NCBI GenBank assembly: GCA_047967505.1
Contig: CM106539.1
Strand: one strand, 5' to 3'
Origin: Dipteris shenzhenensis
Taxonomy: Eukaryota; Polypodiophyta; Polypodiopsida; Gleicheniales
DNA: 64,000 nucleotides
The notes below the pieces were generated by a model, which saw only the letters and a list, made by a program, of their open reading frames with translations, had not been told where the DNA came from and did no database searches. Made by a program: the position numbers and the translations under genes. Of the stretch, positions 51,755 through 62,866 are shown piece by piece (position 1 is the first letter of the stretch; every line of letters starts with the position of its first letter).

Positions 51755-52004
51755 GGAACCTGCAGTATGTGCTCCGTTAGATAATTTGGGGTCCCGTAGA
51801 GGAGTCCAAGGGATGGGCTAATGTGTGAGGTGTAGTGGCTTTATTTCATCCCGTGTCTGTACCGAGATGGTAAGGTATTGCCAGTGAAGGAAAACCTTTG
51901 TGGTTTGTGTATCTGGCGGGGGGTGAGTGGGAAGGTTACACGCACGCATGCACGCACGTGCACACACACACACACGCGTGCATAGGTATATGCATGTGTG
52001 TGTT
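51755..52004. other. Spacer with alternating purine-pyrimidine tract
   Basis: No gene. The stretch 51,938-52,001 is almost entirely alternating purine-pyrimidine (CACGCACGCATGCACGCACG, then CACACACACGCGTGCATAGG), a composition that favours Z-DNA. Confidence 0.6.
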
Positions 52005-52456
52005 CACCCTCACTGACATCTCCTCCATTTTCAGACCTGGGGTGCAGCCGACCGGGGTTACCATGGCGATCATCAGATCTTGGGTAGCAGCTAGGAGGGC
52101 ACGACAGGTTACTCATCCAAATAGCAGACAACGATCCATTACGGGCTTCTTGCCTACACAGCCCAGTCCGCTGTTGGGTGCAGCTTGATGTTTTGTATGT
52201 CTATTATATTGTATTGGATCAGACTATGTCTCCACATGACGAGGATGATTCCAGGATGGCTGTATATGATTTTGATGGACATTTGTTATGATATCATTGA
52301 CTATGTCTACACAGTTTTCTAGCATGGGTTAGGATGCTCGCTTAGTAGCTCCACCCTTTTGCTCATTGATTCAGGTTTTTCTTCAGTCTCATAGACCCAT
52401 CGGTCTTTAGCAGACTTTAATAAACTTTCTTTTCTTTCTTTCTTTCTTTCTTCAGC
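52005..52456 (+). mobile_element. Element E family, 3' fragment
   Basis: Encodes LTDISSIFRPGVQPTGVTMA and IIRSWVAARRARQ, matching LSDLPSMFRPGTRPIGVTIA and LVRSIVITRRLRR in element E (about 34,980-35,080). It ends with the same GCTCGCTTAGTAGCTCCACC, CATCGGTCTT and TTTAATAAACTTTC followed by (TTTC)n. A 5'-truncated second copy. Confidence 0.6.
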
Positions 52457-52650
52457 GAATGTCTTCCCATACTTTCGAGCTTCTTTGCTTCGCTCTCTGC
52501 AGGATGCTCATTCCTTTGGAGACCTTCCTCTGGCCCAGTTGGAAGTCTTTTATTACTGTTTTTGGTTATGAGTAGTAGCTGTCCCACTCTGGGACAGCTA
52601 TGAATGTAAATGCTTTCTTAATGCAAATTTTTTTCTGAAAAAAAAAAAAG
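52457..52650 (+). mobile_element. LINE 3' end fragment (5'-truncated)
   Basis: 194 bp encoding the end of a LINE protein (ASLLRSLQDAHSFGDLPLAQ...) to a stop, a short 3' UTR and an A run at 52,638-52,649. The RSLQ..FF tail resembles the last residues of LINEs A and B. It starts directly after the (TTTC)n tail of the element E fragment. Confidence 0.5.
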
Positions 52651-52685
52651 TGTATGTGTGTGTGTAAAGAGAGGGAGGTCTGAGA

Positions 52686-53368
52686 TCGTGTGGGAGCTTG
52701 TTGCCCTGCATGTGAGTTTTTCTGCTGCTGCTGCCCCTCCATTCGCCTTTTCCAGCGTCGGCATACATTGCATACCTTGCCTTGGTCTCTGGTCAGTTTG
52801 CCATCTCTTTTGCAGCTGGTTTTGCTGCATGGGATCACCTCCAAGCCCTCAGGCCACTGTTTCACCTTCTTGTAGTCGCCATTGCCTATCTTCCCCCTTC
52901 TATTTCTCTAGGTGTGTGTATGGTGTGTCGGGTGTGTGTGTGAGAGACAGAGGGGTGTGTGTGTGTGTGAGAGAGAGAGAGATCCCGTGCTAGCCCTCGT
53001 GCTCCCACGCTGCAGCTGCTTGTTTCTCCCTCAGTTTGACGCCCTCGAGGTTCCGTTTGATGCCCGTTTTGTGTCCGTACGATTTTGTCTGTACAGTGAG
53101 GAAAATCCCTACAGTTTTGTTTGTATAGTCAGGGAAATCCGTACAGTTTTGTTGTCAGAGAGCAATTTCTTTTTCGTACTGTCAAAAATCTGTACGATTT
53201 TGTCCGTACAACCAGGAAAAATCCGTGCAGTTTTGTACCTGCTGTGCTTTCCTCCATGTAAAGCGTTGCTGCTTCCAAGCCTTTTCCTTAACTCGAACGA
53301 CGGATTATTCCTATGAGAAAACCTTTCACAAAGACAAGTCGGTTTCCAACAAGAAACAAAAATAGGTG
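52686..53368 (+). promoter_or_regulatory. LINE B 5' UTR with imperfect repeats
   Basis: Contains (GT)n/(GA)n runs at 52,915-52,982. At 53,075-53,240 there are about five imperfect copies of a CCGTACAGTTTTGT-type word (TCCGTACGATTTTGTCTGTA, ATCCCTACAGTTTTG, ATCCGTACAGTTTTG, ATCTGTACGATTTTGTCCGT, ATCCGTGCAGTTTTG). Repeated motifs in LINE 5' UTRs often belong to the internal promoter; the role here is inferred. Confidence 0.5.
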
Positions 53369-54539
53369 ATGGATTCAGATGATTCCCTTCATGACTCTGC
53401 TGAGGCTTTTAGCTTGTTTATGAGGTTATGAAGGGTTTGAAGACACCTGCAAAGGTTGGAAAGATCCACTTCCCACCACTGGCATTATGGTGGAAGTGGA
53501 TGATATATTTGATCCAGTTAAAGAGTATGCAAAGCATGCCATTATAATTTTCTTCCCAAGACGGATGCCTGCTGCAACAGATGTTGGGAATTGGTTGACT
53601 CGAACCCTGGGTGGTTCTTATGTCAAAAAAGATCATTATGCAGCGAGGGGCTTTTTTGACATCATCATGGATGATGAGGAGCACCGTCAGGTTTTGCTGG
53701 AGCACTCTCCTCTCTTCTATGGTCAACAGATGGTCCATGTCCTGCCCTGGTCTCCCACCCGGGATTATCAGGCATTGATTCGGCATCATTGCCCTGTTTG
53801 GGTAGAAGTTGTGGATTTTCCTCAATGCTTGTCTTCTCTTCTACCTAAAATTGCAGCTTCCCTCAGTAAGGTGGTATGTCCACCGTGACCCAATGGAAAT
53901 TCCAATCGCTTCTGCATTTTGTGGGATATAGATCATCCCACTCCAGCTTCATATTCGGTTACTGTGAATAATGTTTCCATGGGGAGTGCCTTTTACAATC
54001 TCAAGTGGGGGCTGTTTGCAAGTGCTTGCTTTGAATGCAAGCAATTTGGGCACATGGCTTCACAATGCCCTTCCCAAGCTCCACGGATGCCAGTGCAAGC
54101 TGAAATGGTTCAGCCTTTGAATAAGAATGCAAATGCCTCTTTTGTGGTAAAAAACAAAGGGGTCAAACAGTTTTTCTCTGTTCAAGATAGAGGCAAAGCC
54201 CCGGCTTTCTCAAATTGTAATGCTTCTTTTCCTATGCCTTTGTCCTCTCCACCTCAGGGGAAGGGGGAAAAAAATTTGAGGCTGATGGATGGATGGCAAA
54301 CTCCTCGTCGCAAAGTGATCTCCCCCAGGCGACGTTTGCCTTCTCGGACTTGGAGTGGTGCATCCTCTCATGGGAAAACACCTGCTGAAAACTCTGGTGT
54401 TGGCTTGACCTGGGCTGCTGTGATTGCAAATCGGACCTTGTTTCTTGAAGAAGAAGTTGCTGCACTTTTGTCCTCTCCTAAGGCCGATGCTTCATCCCAA
54501 GGCAGGGGCCCGGACATTGAGGTGGAAATGCAGACGTAG
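53369..54539 (+). pseudogene. LINE B ORF1 (gag-like, CCHC)
   Basis: The ATG at 53,369 opens MDSDDSLHDSAEAFSLF, then a frame slip near 53,425 leads into FEDTCKGWKDPLPTTGIMVE. A DUF4283-like domain follows (HAIIIFFPRRMPA...VLLEHSPLFYGQQMVHVLPW...CPVWVEVVDFPQC). A TGA at 53,887 (CGA in LINE A) is the only stop before the zinc knuckle CFECKQFGHMASQC and the Ser/Pro-rich tail ending at 54,539. ORF1 binds element RNA. One indel and one C-to-T change separate it from an open frame. Confidence 0.8.
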
Positions 54540-54605
54540 ATAGCCCGTTAGTTGCTGTACATACTTGTCCCATAATTGTAAATATGCTTGATTATCTGAA
54601 GTGTG

Positions 54606-55616
54606 TTACTCTCAATGTACAGGGAATGTGTGATGGTCGCAAATGGAAACCGGTTTGGATGTATATCAGGCAATTGCAGCTTGATATAGTTGCTTTGCAA
54701 GAGCATAACAGCATATGTATGCTGGTCAAATAGGCCATTTTGTTGGTTATGATATCTTCTATGCTGGAGAGCACTCTTTTTTTGGTGTGGCTTTTTTGGT
54801 AAAGCACGACCTTCAACCTGTTGTGGCTTTCAATGATCGCCATGGTAGATGGACTATTGTTCAATGCCTTGTTCAAGGAGAAATTTTTGAATTTGCATCG
54901 GTTTATGCCTCCCAATCTTCTCGTGATAGAGCTTTGATTTAGGCTGCCATGCATAGCTATCCATGGCGACAACATGCCTTCATTTGTGGTGACTTTAATA
55001 ATGCCTCTCAATCGGGTGACAACACCTCAGGCCACACTCATATGTTGGCTTCTGAAACACAGGCATGGTCTGATTTTTTGCTTCAGTTGCGCCTGGTTGT
55101 TCTCTGGAAGGAATTACAGCCCATGCTTCCAGGCTATACCTTTCAGCATAATGCTCAATCTTCTTATCGGGCACGCTTGGACAGATGGTATGAGGTTGAT
55201 CCACAGCATTGTGATGCCTTTACTTGTCAAATTTGGGTTGATCATGCTTTCACACATTCGGATCATGCTCCTCTTTGGTTGAGGCTTTCCTTACATGAAT
55301 TTTCCACTGACAGATTGCCTTGCCGAAGGCTTTTGCTGATTAATAATAGTTATCTGGAGCATGCTGACTTTAAAGCCTTGGTCTTTGATGCTATTTAGCC
55401 TCTCTCTCGTCAGATACGCATTGGTTTGGATTATGCCTGGCGGGCTTTTGTTGCTCGGATGCAAGTAGTTATTCGAGATTATGGCAAATCCTATATGCAA
55501 GCCACAAGGGAGACTGTAGCACATGCCAAATTTACTTGTCAGAGTTTGACTGAGCTTGCTCATCTTCGCCCTTTGTCTTCAGAGGAAAGCATGCTCTTAT
55601 GTCAGGCTCAATTCTC
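54606..55616 (+). pseudogene. LINE B endonuclease domain
   Basis: Same motifs as LINE A: LQLDIVALQEHN (Glu), GRWTIVQC, FICGDFNNAS, RARLDRWY, THSDHAPLWL. A 1-base deletion near 54,705, a TAG at 54,942 and another at 55,398 break it. It stops abruptly at 55,616 at the T run of LINE D. Confidence 0.8.
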
Positions 55617-55745
55617 TCTTTTTTTTTTTTCCCAGAAATAGACATCTATTAAGTAGGAGAAAAAACCCGCGAGAGTAAGCGCAAAACGGAATACATCATG
55701 AAATCATGAGGATAAATAAAACCCCCTCAAAGTGAGGTGGAAAAC

Positions 55746-56029
55746 AACCAAGGCTGAGGCTGAAAGTGCCACCTCAACCCTGTAGGAGTCTCAGAGAAGA
55801 AAGGAGAATCCTTTCATTCCCTGAAGAAAGAAGCCCTCCTAGCTGAGGCTGCACGGGAGTCTCCCTGCATATTCATCCATACGGCCAAACCAAGGCTGAG
55901 GCTGAAATTGCCACCTCAACCCTGTAGGAGTCTCAGAGAAGAAAGGAGAATCCTTTCATTCCCTGAAGAAAGAAGCCCTCCTAGCTGAGGCTGCACGGGA
56001 GTCTCCCTGCATATTCATCCATACGGCCA
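55746..56029. repeat. 142-bp tandem duplication in LINE D 3' region
   Basis: Copies 55,746-55,887 and 55,888-56,029 start at ACCAAGGCTGAGGCTGAAA and end CATCCATACGGCC. Practically identical. Confidence 0.95.
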
Positions 56030-57707
56030 TCAAAGTATGTACGGTATCTGTCCAGATATCTGTCCAGATACTAGCCAAAGTGTGCGAGGGATGAACCTGA
56101 GTACCCTCCATAGCCTCTGTGCATTTGGCTCTCCAAATATGCCAGGATGCTATACTAGCCAAAGTGTGCGAGGGATGAACCTGAGTACCCTCCATAGCCT
56201 CTGTGCATTTGGCTCTCCAAATATGCCAGGATGCTATACTCGCTAAAATCTCCCAAGAAGTATCCACAGAGGCATGTACATCTGTAAAAGGAAGGTGTGG
56301 TACCACATCCAATGAACAGGAGTCAATCTGATGACGTCGAACCAAAATGGCCCGAGAGGAGTCAAGTCTCTCATAGAATACCTGAGGCCCTGTAAGAGAA
56401 AGCCAAGCCAGTGAGCTCCATGTCATAAAGAATGGGGAGTGGGCAAAGTGACTGAAAATCTTGGCTACCCCCATGCAAATCATCCTCGCCTGTCTGCAAT
56501 CCCATAAACAATGCTGAATAGTCTCCGAAGTAGAGAGGCAACAAGGGCAAGTAGGGTTGGCTCCGAACCTAGATCTCCAAAGGTTCACTGCAATCCCACC
56601 ATGGATAGAAAGCTGTTCGTGTGGGATTTCCAGAGTCTCCTCCAGAAGCACCTCTGCAGATCCGCAGTGATATCAAATGTCTCCCAATGAGGAACTCTGG
56701 AAGGTCTCCAACCTCTACTACTAAGCTGAAATCTCTTGGCATTACTGACCGTGTAACGAAAGAAGGGATGCTCTTCTCTTGATGCCCTGCGTCAATCCAC
56801 TCCCACTCTCCAGGGTCCCACTGCAAATACCTAATGGGAACTCCCCTGTAGAGCCAAAGCCTCCAAGACCCGGTGGAGAGTAGCCGGGGATCTGGGTCGA
56901 GGAACTACTCTGAATCTGATCCCTGCACCAAAAGACCTACAACCCTGATAGGCTGAAAAGCAGACTCAAGCAAGATGTCCTCTGTGGATCTGAGCAATCT
57001 GCTACCATCCTGCACACTAAAAACTAAAGCATCCTCTTGTGCATCTCGAAAGGCCAAAACCTGAAGTGGAACATCGCCTCTCGTAAAAGTACCTGCTCAA
57101 GTGGAGCAAGTGAGTGGCATATCATTTGTGTCTACCCAATCCTCTGGAAGGGCTGCCTCAATCTGCAAGATCCTCCTTGCACTCCCTTTGAGATGTCCTG
57201 TCAACTGAGACTTGGTCTCCTCTTGAAGCCTGCGGAAAGCTTTCCAAGACCCCAAAGATGATGCAGGTCCCCTCTCCCACCTGGACCACTGCATGTAGAG
57301 TGAGGCACCAAGTGGTCTGCCATGATCATCTAAAATACTGTCATTCCACATGATGGGTTGCCTATCAATCTCTTCACGAGAGGAAGGAGGAATCCTCCGA
57401 AGAGTGCTCCTGAAACTGGCCCATTCTTTCAGAATGGCAACCATGAGAGGGGACGAAGGTGATCTGAGGTGTGCTATGGTGAAGATCCACCTAATACTGC
57501 TCATCCAGTCTCCTCCTGAAGAAGGTGTGCACCTTTGTATGTTGCTAATAAGAAAGGCCTTCCACGGTTCCTGCCTTGGCATAAGTCCCCGCACCACCAT
57601 CTTGCATAGTAAAGCTCTGCCCAAATACCTGACAGGCACACCTCTCTGAACCCAAGTGAATCCTATGTCAAGCCCCCAAACTGGAGTGTCCTCTTCACTG
57701 ATCAAAA
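55950..57707 (-). pseudogene. LINE D C-terminal region with zf-RVT
   Basis: The frame at 57,097-57,705 (WGLDIGFTWVQRGVPVRYLG...) is the post-RT region. The frame at 55,956-56,651 carries LWRSRFGANPTCPCCLSTSE...HCLWDC, the zf-RVT finger (C-x2-C...H-x4-C), and then a duplicated WHIWRAKCTEAMEG strand. Stops separate the pieces. Confidence 0.75.
56070..56237. repeat. 84-bp in-frame tandem duplication in LINE D
   Basis: Copies 56,070-56,153 and 56,154-56,237 start at ACTAGCCAAAGTGTGCG and are identical as far as read. The 84 bp are 28 codons, so the reading frame survives with the peptide WHIWRAKCTEAMEG repeated. A 13-bp repeat (ATCTGTCCAGAT) lies next to it at 56,046-56,070. Confidence 0.95.
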
Positions 57708-58830
57708 GCCATTGGATTTATGCCAATTTATCTGCACCCCCGCCGCCAAGCAAAATAAATCCAATGCTGTCCTGAAAGAAGTGAGCATCTATGGAGTGGC
57801 ATCCAAGTAAACTGCTGTGTCATCTGCCAACTCACTGTCAAGTAACTCCTCTTCCCTTCTAATGGGAAGTCTCAGCCCAAAGATGTCAGCTTGAGATTTA
57901 ACATAGATACTCATAGCTTCGGCCACGAACAAAAAAAGGAAAGGAGCAAGGGGGCATCCCTGACGGACTGATCTGAAAATCTGAAATCTCTCACCCCTTG
58001 GCCCACCAATGAGTACCTGGCTGTGGGCTGATCTGTACAAAGAGGAAACACCTCTGATCCAAGCATCGGTAAAGCCAAAACGTAGAAGGGTGCCCTCCAA
58101 AAAACCCCAATCTACTCTGTCATAAGCTTTCTCAAAATCCAAAAGTAGAATGGCTAGATTCTAGCTGCTCTGCATGGCCCACTCTGAGGCTTCCCAAAAA
58201 GAGAAAATGTTATAAAAAATGCTTCTGCCATGCACAAATCCCGTCTGAGTGTCATGAATAAGATCTGGGAGAAGGGGCTGCAATCGGAGGCTGATTGCCT
58301 TGGCCAAAATCTTGTAACAAGTCCCCAGAAGTGTGATAGGCCTCCACTGAGACACTAGATTTCTGCAACCTCCTTTCGGGATAAGGTGGATGAGACCTTC
58401 TGTAAGCGACCCGGGCATCTCACGAGAGTCCCAAATGCCCTGCAGGGTTAAAGTAATGTAATCTCCAATCATATCCCAGAATGCAATGAAAAAAGAGGAT
58501 AAGGCCATTTGAACCTGGGCACTTGCCCTTGTGAAGGGCTGAAAGTGCAGTCCTGAACTCTGTGTTGGTGAAAGGTGCATCAAGCAAAACATGCATATCC
58601 GGTTTCACCAACAAAGGGATGCTCTGCCAAATAACCTGTCTAGCATCCTCTCTATCCCATGTCTCAGGATCAGCAGTAAGAAGGGCGGCATAAAAATCTG
58701 AAGCTATGCGCAAGACATCATTAGGATCTATCTGTAAAAGCCCATGTGAGTCAATAAGTTGGGATACACTCTCTCTACTATGTCTAGGGCCAAGAGTAGA
58801 GAAAAAGTGTTTATTGACTCTGCCACCCAT
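57708..58830 (-). pseudogene. LINE D reverse transcriptase
   Basis: Minus-strand blocks in order: VNKHFFSTLGPRHSRESVSQ, KGKCPGSNGL, QWRPITLLGTCYKILAKAIS, QTGFVHGRSIFYNI, LDFEKAYDRVDWGFLEGTLL, SVRQGCPLAPFLF, ELADDTAVYL (LADD for the usual YADD) and LAAGVQINWHKSNG. Frames change near 58,500 and a stop lies near 58,160. The order and spacing are otherwise complete, so the catalytic palm is recognisable. Confidence 0.85.
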
Positions 58831-58860
58831 CTGAATCCAGGAGGACTCAGCCTTGGGCTC

Positions 58861-60035
58861 TTATGATTAGGACTCTAGTCACTCATATCAGTATTTCTGC
58901 GTTTGGTCATTGGTAACTCCATCATTGGGATTTCTTTTTTGGCTGGACTGATGGCACTTTGCCTGGCTGCCCTTTTGTCTCCCGCTTGCTTCTTGACTAG
59001 AAGCATGTTCTTTCTCATCTGGAATGGAATGGACGGCAATCTTTGCTTGGGAATTCTTTGAGAGCTGAAAGCATTCACTGGTCGAAAGTCTTTTAGCCTC
59101 CCTTGGCTTTATAGGAACCTCGACGTTCCTACTTTGTCTCGTTTAAAGGCATCACCTCAGTTGCTGATGTTATAGATGATGCTGGTACTGTGCTCCCCTT
59201 TTCTCTAGCAGCCACTACATATGGATTGGGCTCTCATTATCGTTCTTTGTGGCGACAAATTACTTCTATGCTTTCGCCTTTTGTTCCATTTCCTCCTTTG
59301 GAACTCCAGGACCGGTTGGAAGATTGGACTTTGACTTCTCCAAGGTCCTCTTCTCGTCCTTTGAGGCTATCTCAGATTATTGTACCTGCATTGTATAAAA
59401 TCTTTTTGCCTCAACCTTGGGTTTCAGAGAGAGGTGATTCTGTTTGGCGAATGCATCGCCCAACCAAGTGGTGGAGGAAAAGATTACAGCAACTTTGGGC
59501 CTATAAAGTACCGCTTCGGCAACAGGTTTTCTTTTGATGAGTTCTTTTGGGAGTGTTTCGATCTGGACAGCTATTAGCTCATCGACATATTGCTCCTGCG
59601 CTTTGCCACAGATGTTCTGCTTCTTCGGAGACTGTGCCTCACTTGTTTTGGCATTGTCCGTGCTCTCGTGAGTTTTTTGATCTGCTTCGATAGCGCCTGC
59701 GAGCGAGATTCCCATCTGTTCCATTTGGGAAGTTCTTCTAGCTATTTGGGTTTCATCCATCCAGACCGGAGTTTCATCTTTTCTTCGTTTGGGTTCACTA
59801 CTGGGCACTATGGACTTTATGGACATATAGGAATTGTAAAGTCTTTGGTGATCCTACTTTCTCTCTGTTTGGCTTTTTTAGGCTTTCTTTGCAGCAATCT
59901 TTCTTTGATTGCTTGGAGGCCCGCTGCATAGATCATGAGGTCTTTTTGGCATATACTGAAATTTTCAGTTGATGTAATTGTAGCACCTTATTTTGAGGTT
60001 GCTACTCATATAATATAATCAATCAAAGATTTCAC
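58861..60035 (+). pseudogene. LINE B C-terminal region and 3' UTR
   Basis: Resumes at CAGCCTTGGGCTCTTATG, equal to LINE A from 19,631. It has the open frame 59,190-59,537 (LSLAATTYGLGSHYRSLW type text), a zf-RVT-like finger CHRCSASSETVPHLFWHC near 59,607-59,660 and a C-terminal Trp/Phe-rich tail ending at 59,931. The 3' UTR ends ATAATCAATCAAAGATTTCAC then the A run. Confidence 0.7.
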
Positions 60036-60317
60036 AAAAAAAAAAGTCTGAGAGAGAGAAACAGAGGGAGACAGTACTGATTTTGACCTTGGTTGTCAGC
60101 CATTGCTTTGGGCTTTCTTGTTGCCCCTGATTTTTACTATAGTTGCAGCACCTGCTCCAGGCCTTTCTGAGTATACCTTTGTGGCTGTGTGTTGGCCCTT
60201 GATTATGATCATATTTGCAGTGTTTGTTTTAGGTTTTACTGTCTACACCTTTCTTTACTGTGTGTTGGTTTTTTTTGTGGCTGGTACAATACAGCATCCT
60301 TTTGCAGATACTTTGAA

Positions 60318-61060
60318 ATGAATCAAGCATGGGGAGATGACACTGTGCCAGATTTTCATGTCTCTATTCTGGGTCCGGTCATGATCTCTGCTCAAAAAGT
60401 GGTTGTGTTGTTCTTTCCGGGACGGATGCTTCATCACTGCTTAAAGGTTGCTTTGCTGCATGCTGCTACAAGGCTGCCAGAGGATTATATGAGGTTCTCG
60501 TTATAGATGCACAATACAAGCAACAATTATTGGAGAAATCTCCTTTATTTATGGGAATCAGTTGGTGCATCTTTATCCTTGGATGCCTACTAAGGACTAT
60601 CAGAGTCTCATGGAGCACAAACGTCTTGTTTTTGTTTAGATGGTGGACCTCCCACTGTATTGTAGGCTTGCATTGCCATTCTTAGCAGAGGCATTGGGTA
60701 AAGTGGTTGTCCTTCATGTTCGCTTGGGAATGTTAATCGCTTTTGTGTGCTATGGGATACTGACCAGCCCCATCCCCCACATGTGGCTTTACAGGTAATA
60801 TGTCAGGTATGTCATCCCAATAGGTCATTTTCAAATTGAAATGGGGCAACTTTGCAGGATCTTTTTTTGAGTGTAGCAAATTTGCACATATGCAATCTGA
60901 GTGCCCTCATCTTTTGTTGAAACCTTCTCCTGCAGCTGCACAACGTGGCTACTGAAAAGGGCAAGGCTAAAATGCCTACTACACCCTCTAAGCCAAGGGA
61001 CAAATGACAGCTGGGGTGAAAGCCCCTTCTTCAGATTGGCAACTGCCTAAGAAATCAATT
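60318..61060 (+). pseudogene. LINE C ORF1
   Basis: The ATG at 60,318 opens MNQAWGDDTVPDFHVSILGP, followed by AQKVVVLFFPGRML, similar to HAIIIFFPRRMP in LINE B. Stops appear from 60,504. Later blocks NRFCVLWDTDQPHP (compare NRFCILWDIDHPTP) confirm the relationship. The knuckle region near 60,860-60,920 has lost its cysteine pattern. Confidence 0.65.
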
Positions 61061-61390
61061 TAGCCAAGAGCAATGGCCAGTAGAAATTTGACGGAGAATG
61101 CATCCACCCTAAGGAGGCTCTGGCAGTTTATGATTTTGGCAGGCTCTGGTCTGCGGTGGTTTGTGCGGATCCATTGTATCTTTGGCATATGGCATGCATC
61201 AGATACTCTTGCCTCCTATTTCAAATGCTGACCAGGTGAATGCTTTTGAGGTATATGTTGGCTTGCCACAACTTGGCACAGCCATGCAGGTTGAGGTTTG
61301 ATGTTGTAACACATATGCTTATTCGTAAATATGTATATATGAATCAAATGCTTTTACGTACAATGTTCAAGGCCTCTGTAATATAAATAA

Positions 61391-62060
61391 ATGGAGGCTG
61401 GTTTGGGATTACATTACTATTCAAAAGCCATATATTGTCTGTTTGCATGGGATCACATTACTATTCAAAAGCCATATATTGTCTGTTTGCAAGAGCATAA
61501 TCAGTACTCTTTGGCCGTGAAGGTTACTTTGTGGGCTTTCACATATTCTATGCTGGTATTTCTACCTTCTCAGGGGTTGCTATGTTGATCCATCATGTTT
61601 TGCAGCCGCCGCAGATGGCATATAATGACCCACGTGGTCGCTACGTCATTGTCCAATGCATGATAAATGGGGACATTTATGACTTTGCCTCACATACTTT
61701 TGTGGATAAGGATGAAATGTGGCATCATCTGGCTGATTATCGTGGGAGGGAAAATGCTTTCTTATGTGGGGATTTCAATTATTCCCCTGCCATTGAGGAT
61801 AGTAGTACTAATTGATCTCATATGCTATGGAGAGAACGGGATGTTTGGACTTGTATGGCTGATACTTTGCATGCTTGTCATTTATGGCAGCATCTTATGC
61901 CTGCTAGTACTGGGTACACCTTCCATTAATGCATTTTGCTCAGTATTTGGGCCCGATTAGATCGATGGTACATGATCCATGCGGGGCAATTTGATGATTT
62001 TACTTGTGAGATGGCCTTGGATTATTCTTTGCATTATCGGATCACTTTCCGGTATCTATA
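61391..62060 (+). pseudogene. LINE C endonuclease
   Basis: YIVCLQEHNQYS (Glu), MGFHIFYAGISTFSGVAMLI (compare YDIFYAGEHSFFGVAFLV in LINE B), GRYVIVQCMINGDIYDFAS, FLCGDFNYSPAIE and ARLDRWYMIH occur in order with frame changes. A 44-bp tandem duplication (61,404-61,491) interrupts the first block. Confidence 0.7.
61404..61491. repeat. 44-bp tandem duplication in LINE C
   Basis: Copies 61,404-61,447 and 61,448-61,491 (TGGGATTACATTACTATTC / TGGGATCACATTACTATTC), one difference seen. Confidence 0.95.
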
Positions 62061-62099
62061 ACTTCGCATTTTGGCCTCCCAGTACAGGATGTGCACCTT

Positions 62100-62760
62100 T
62101 TTTATGGAACTCTAAATCAGATGTTCGGCATCTTATGCAGGCACTTGACTTGTATGGTCTTGTAGTGGGGCTGAAATTGAGTTTTTCCAAATCAAAGCTC
62201 TTGCCTTTACATGAGTGTGACTAGCATCTCCTTTTGTGGCTTGGCCTCTTTCTGCCCTTTGATCAAGTAGTGCGCCATCTGAGATACCCCCATTGGATGG
62301 CATATTTCCTTGCCGAAAGAGAGACAATGGGTTCTTCAAAATCTTTATCACAAGATTGATTATTCGAAATTGTCTACTAGGCCACTTCATGTTCGCTTTT
62401 GGATTGTGCAGTCCATTATCATGGTAGATGTGCAGTTCCATTTACCACTTTATTCCCTGGTCTCCTTCTGATGTTGAGAAGTTTATGTCCAAGGTCATGG
62501 AATGTTTTTGGCACACTAAAACTGACCGTAAAGCGCTCTGCCTCAATTCTAGTTATGTTTGTGCGCACAAGATGCATGGGGGTTTAAACATCCTAAATAT
62601 TCACACTCATGTGTTAGTTCATAAGGCCATTCTTTCGCTTACCTTTTTCTAAATATTCACACTCATGGGGGTTTGAACATCCTAAATATTCACACTCATG
62701 TGTTAGCTCATAAGGCCATTCTATCGCTTACCTTTTTGGAGTAACATCAGCCGTGGACAG
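62100..62760 (+). pseudogene. LINE C RT thumb and C-terminal fragment
   Basis: LMQALDLYGLVVGLKLSFSK and SKLLPLHECD match LINE A (LMQALSVYGLAVGLHVNFQK, SKLLPLHFKD). Then FMSKVMECFWHTKT and KMHGGLNILNIHTHVLVHK match the LINE A segment near 19,540. An 89-bp duplication covers 62,576-62,745. Confidence 0.65.
62576..62745. repeat. 89-bp tandem duplication in LINE C
   Basis: Copies start at 62,576 and 62,665 (ATGGGGGTTT(A/G)AACATCC) and end near CGCTTACCTTTTT. A few substitutions separate them. Confidence 0.95.
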
Positions 62761-62866
62761 TTATGCTTTCTTGTCTGATTGGTTCTCCCCCTCCCCGCCA
62801 TGTTGCTCCTGCTCCCTGCATTGCTGCCCCTTGCCCCCGCCACCCAGCCCCTAGCCCCGCCATGCT

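Larger units (their letters stand above)
55617..58860 (-). mobile_element. LINE D, antisense, 5'-truncated
   Basis: The A-tail appears as a T run at 55,617-55,632. The element runs leftwards from about 58,860 in the RT N-terminal region to the 3' UTR. Its RT belongs to a different LINE family from A/B/C. It has two internal tandem duplications near its 3' end. No target duplication is visible, because 1.7 kb of LINE B is missing at the junction. Confidence 0.8.
52686..60045 (+). mobile_element. LINE B, 5' UTR to A-tail, interrupted by antisense LINE D
   Basis: Flanked by GTCTGAGA (52,678-52,685 and 60,046-60,053), the likely target duplication, with an A run at 60,036-60,045. It contains a 5' UTR of about 0.68 kb, ORF1, endonuclease, then LINE D in the opposite orientation (55,617-58,860), then the C-terminal part and 3' UTR. 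By alignment to LINE A the whole RT region (LINE A 17,936-19,630, about 1.7 kb) is absent at the site of LINE D. Nonsense mutations are few compared with LINE A. Confidence 0.85.
60054..62760 (+). mobile_element. LINE C, relative of LINEs A and B
   Basis: Begins just after LINE B's target duplication and shows the same order: ORF1, endonuclease, RT end. It is more decayed, and most of the RT palm is deleted between 62,060 and 62,100 (endonuclease text jumps to the thumb block). No A-tail is recognisable before the GC-rich repeats at 62,780. Confidence 0.65.

Noticed and set aside
52912-53316. 134-residue Cys/Val-rich frame at the start of LINE B
   Set aside because: It spans microsatellites and the 5' UTR repeats; the true ORF1 begins at 53,369.
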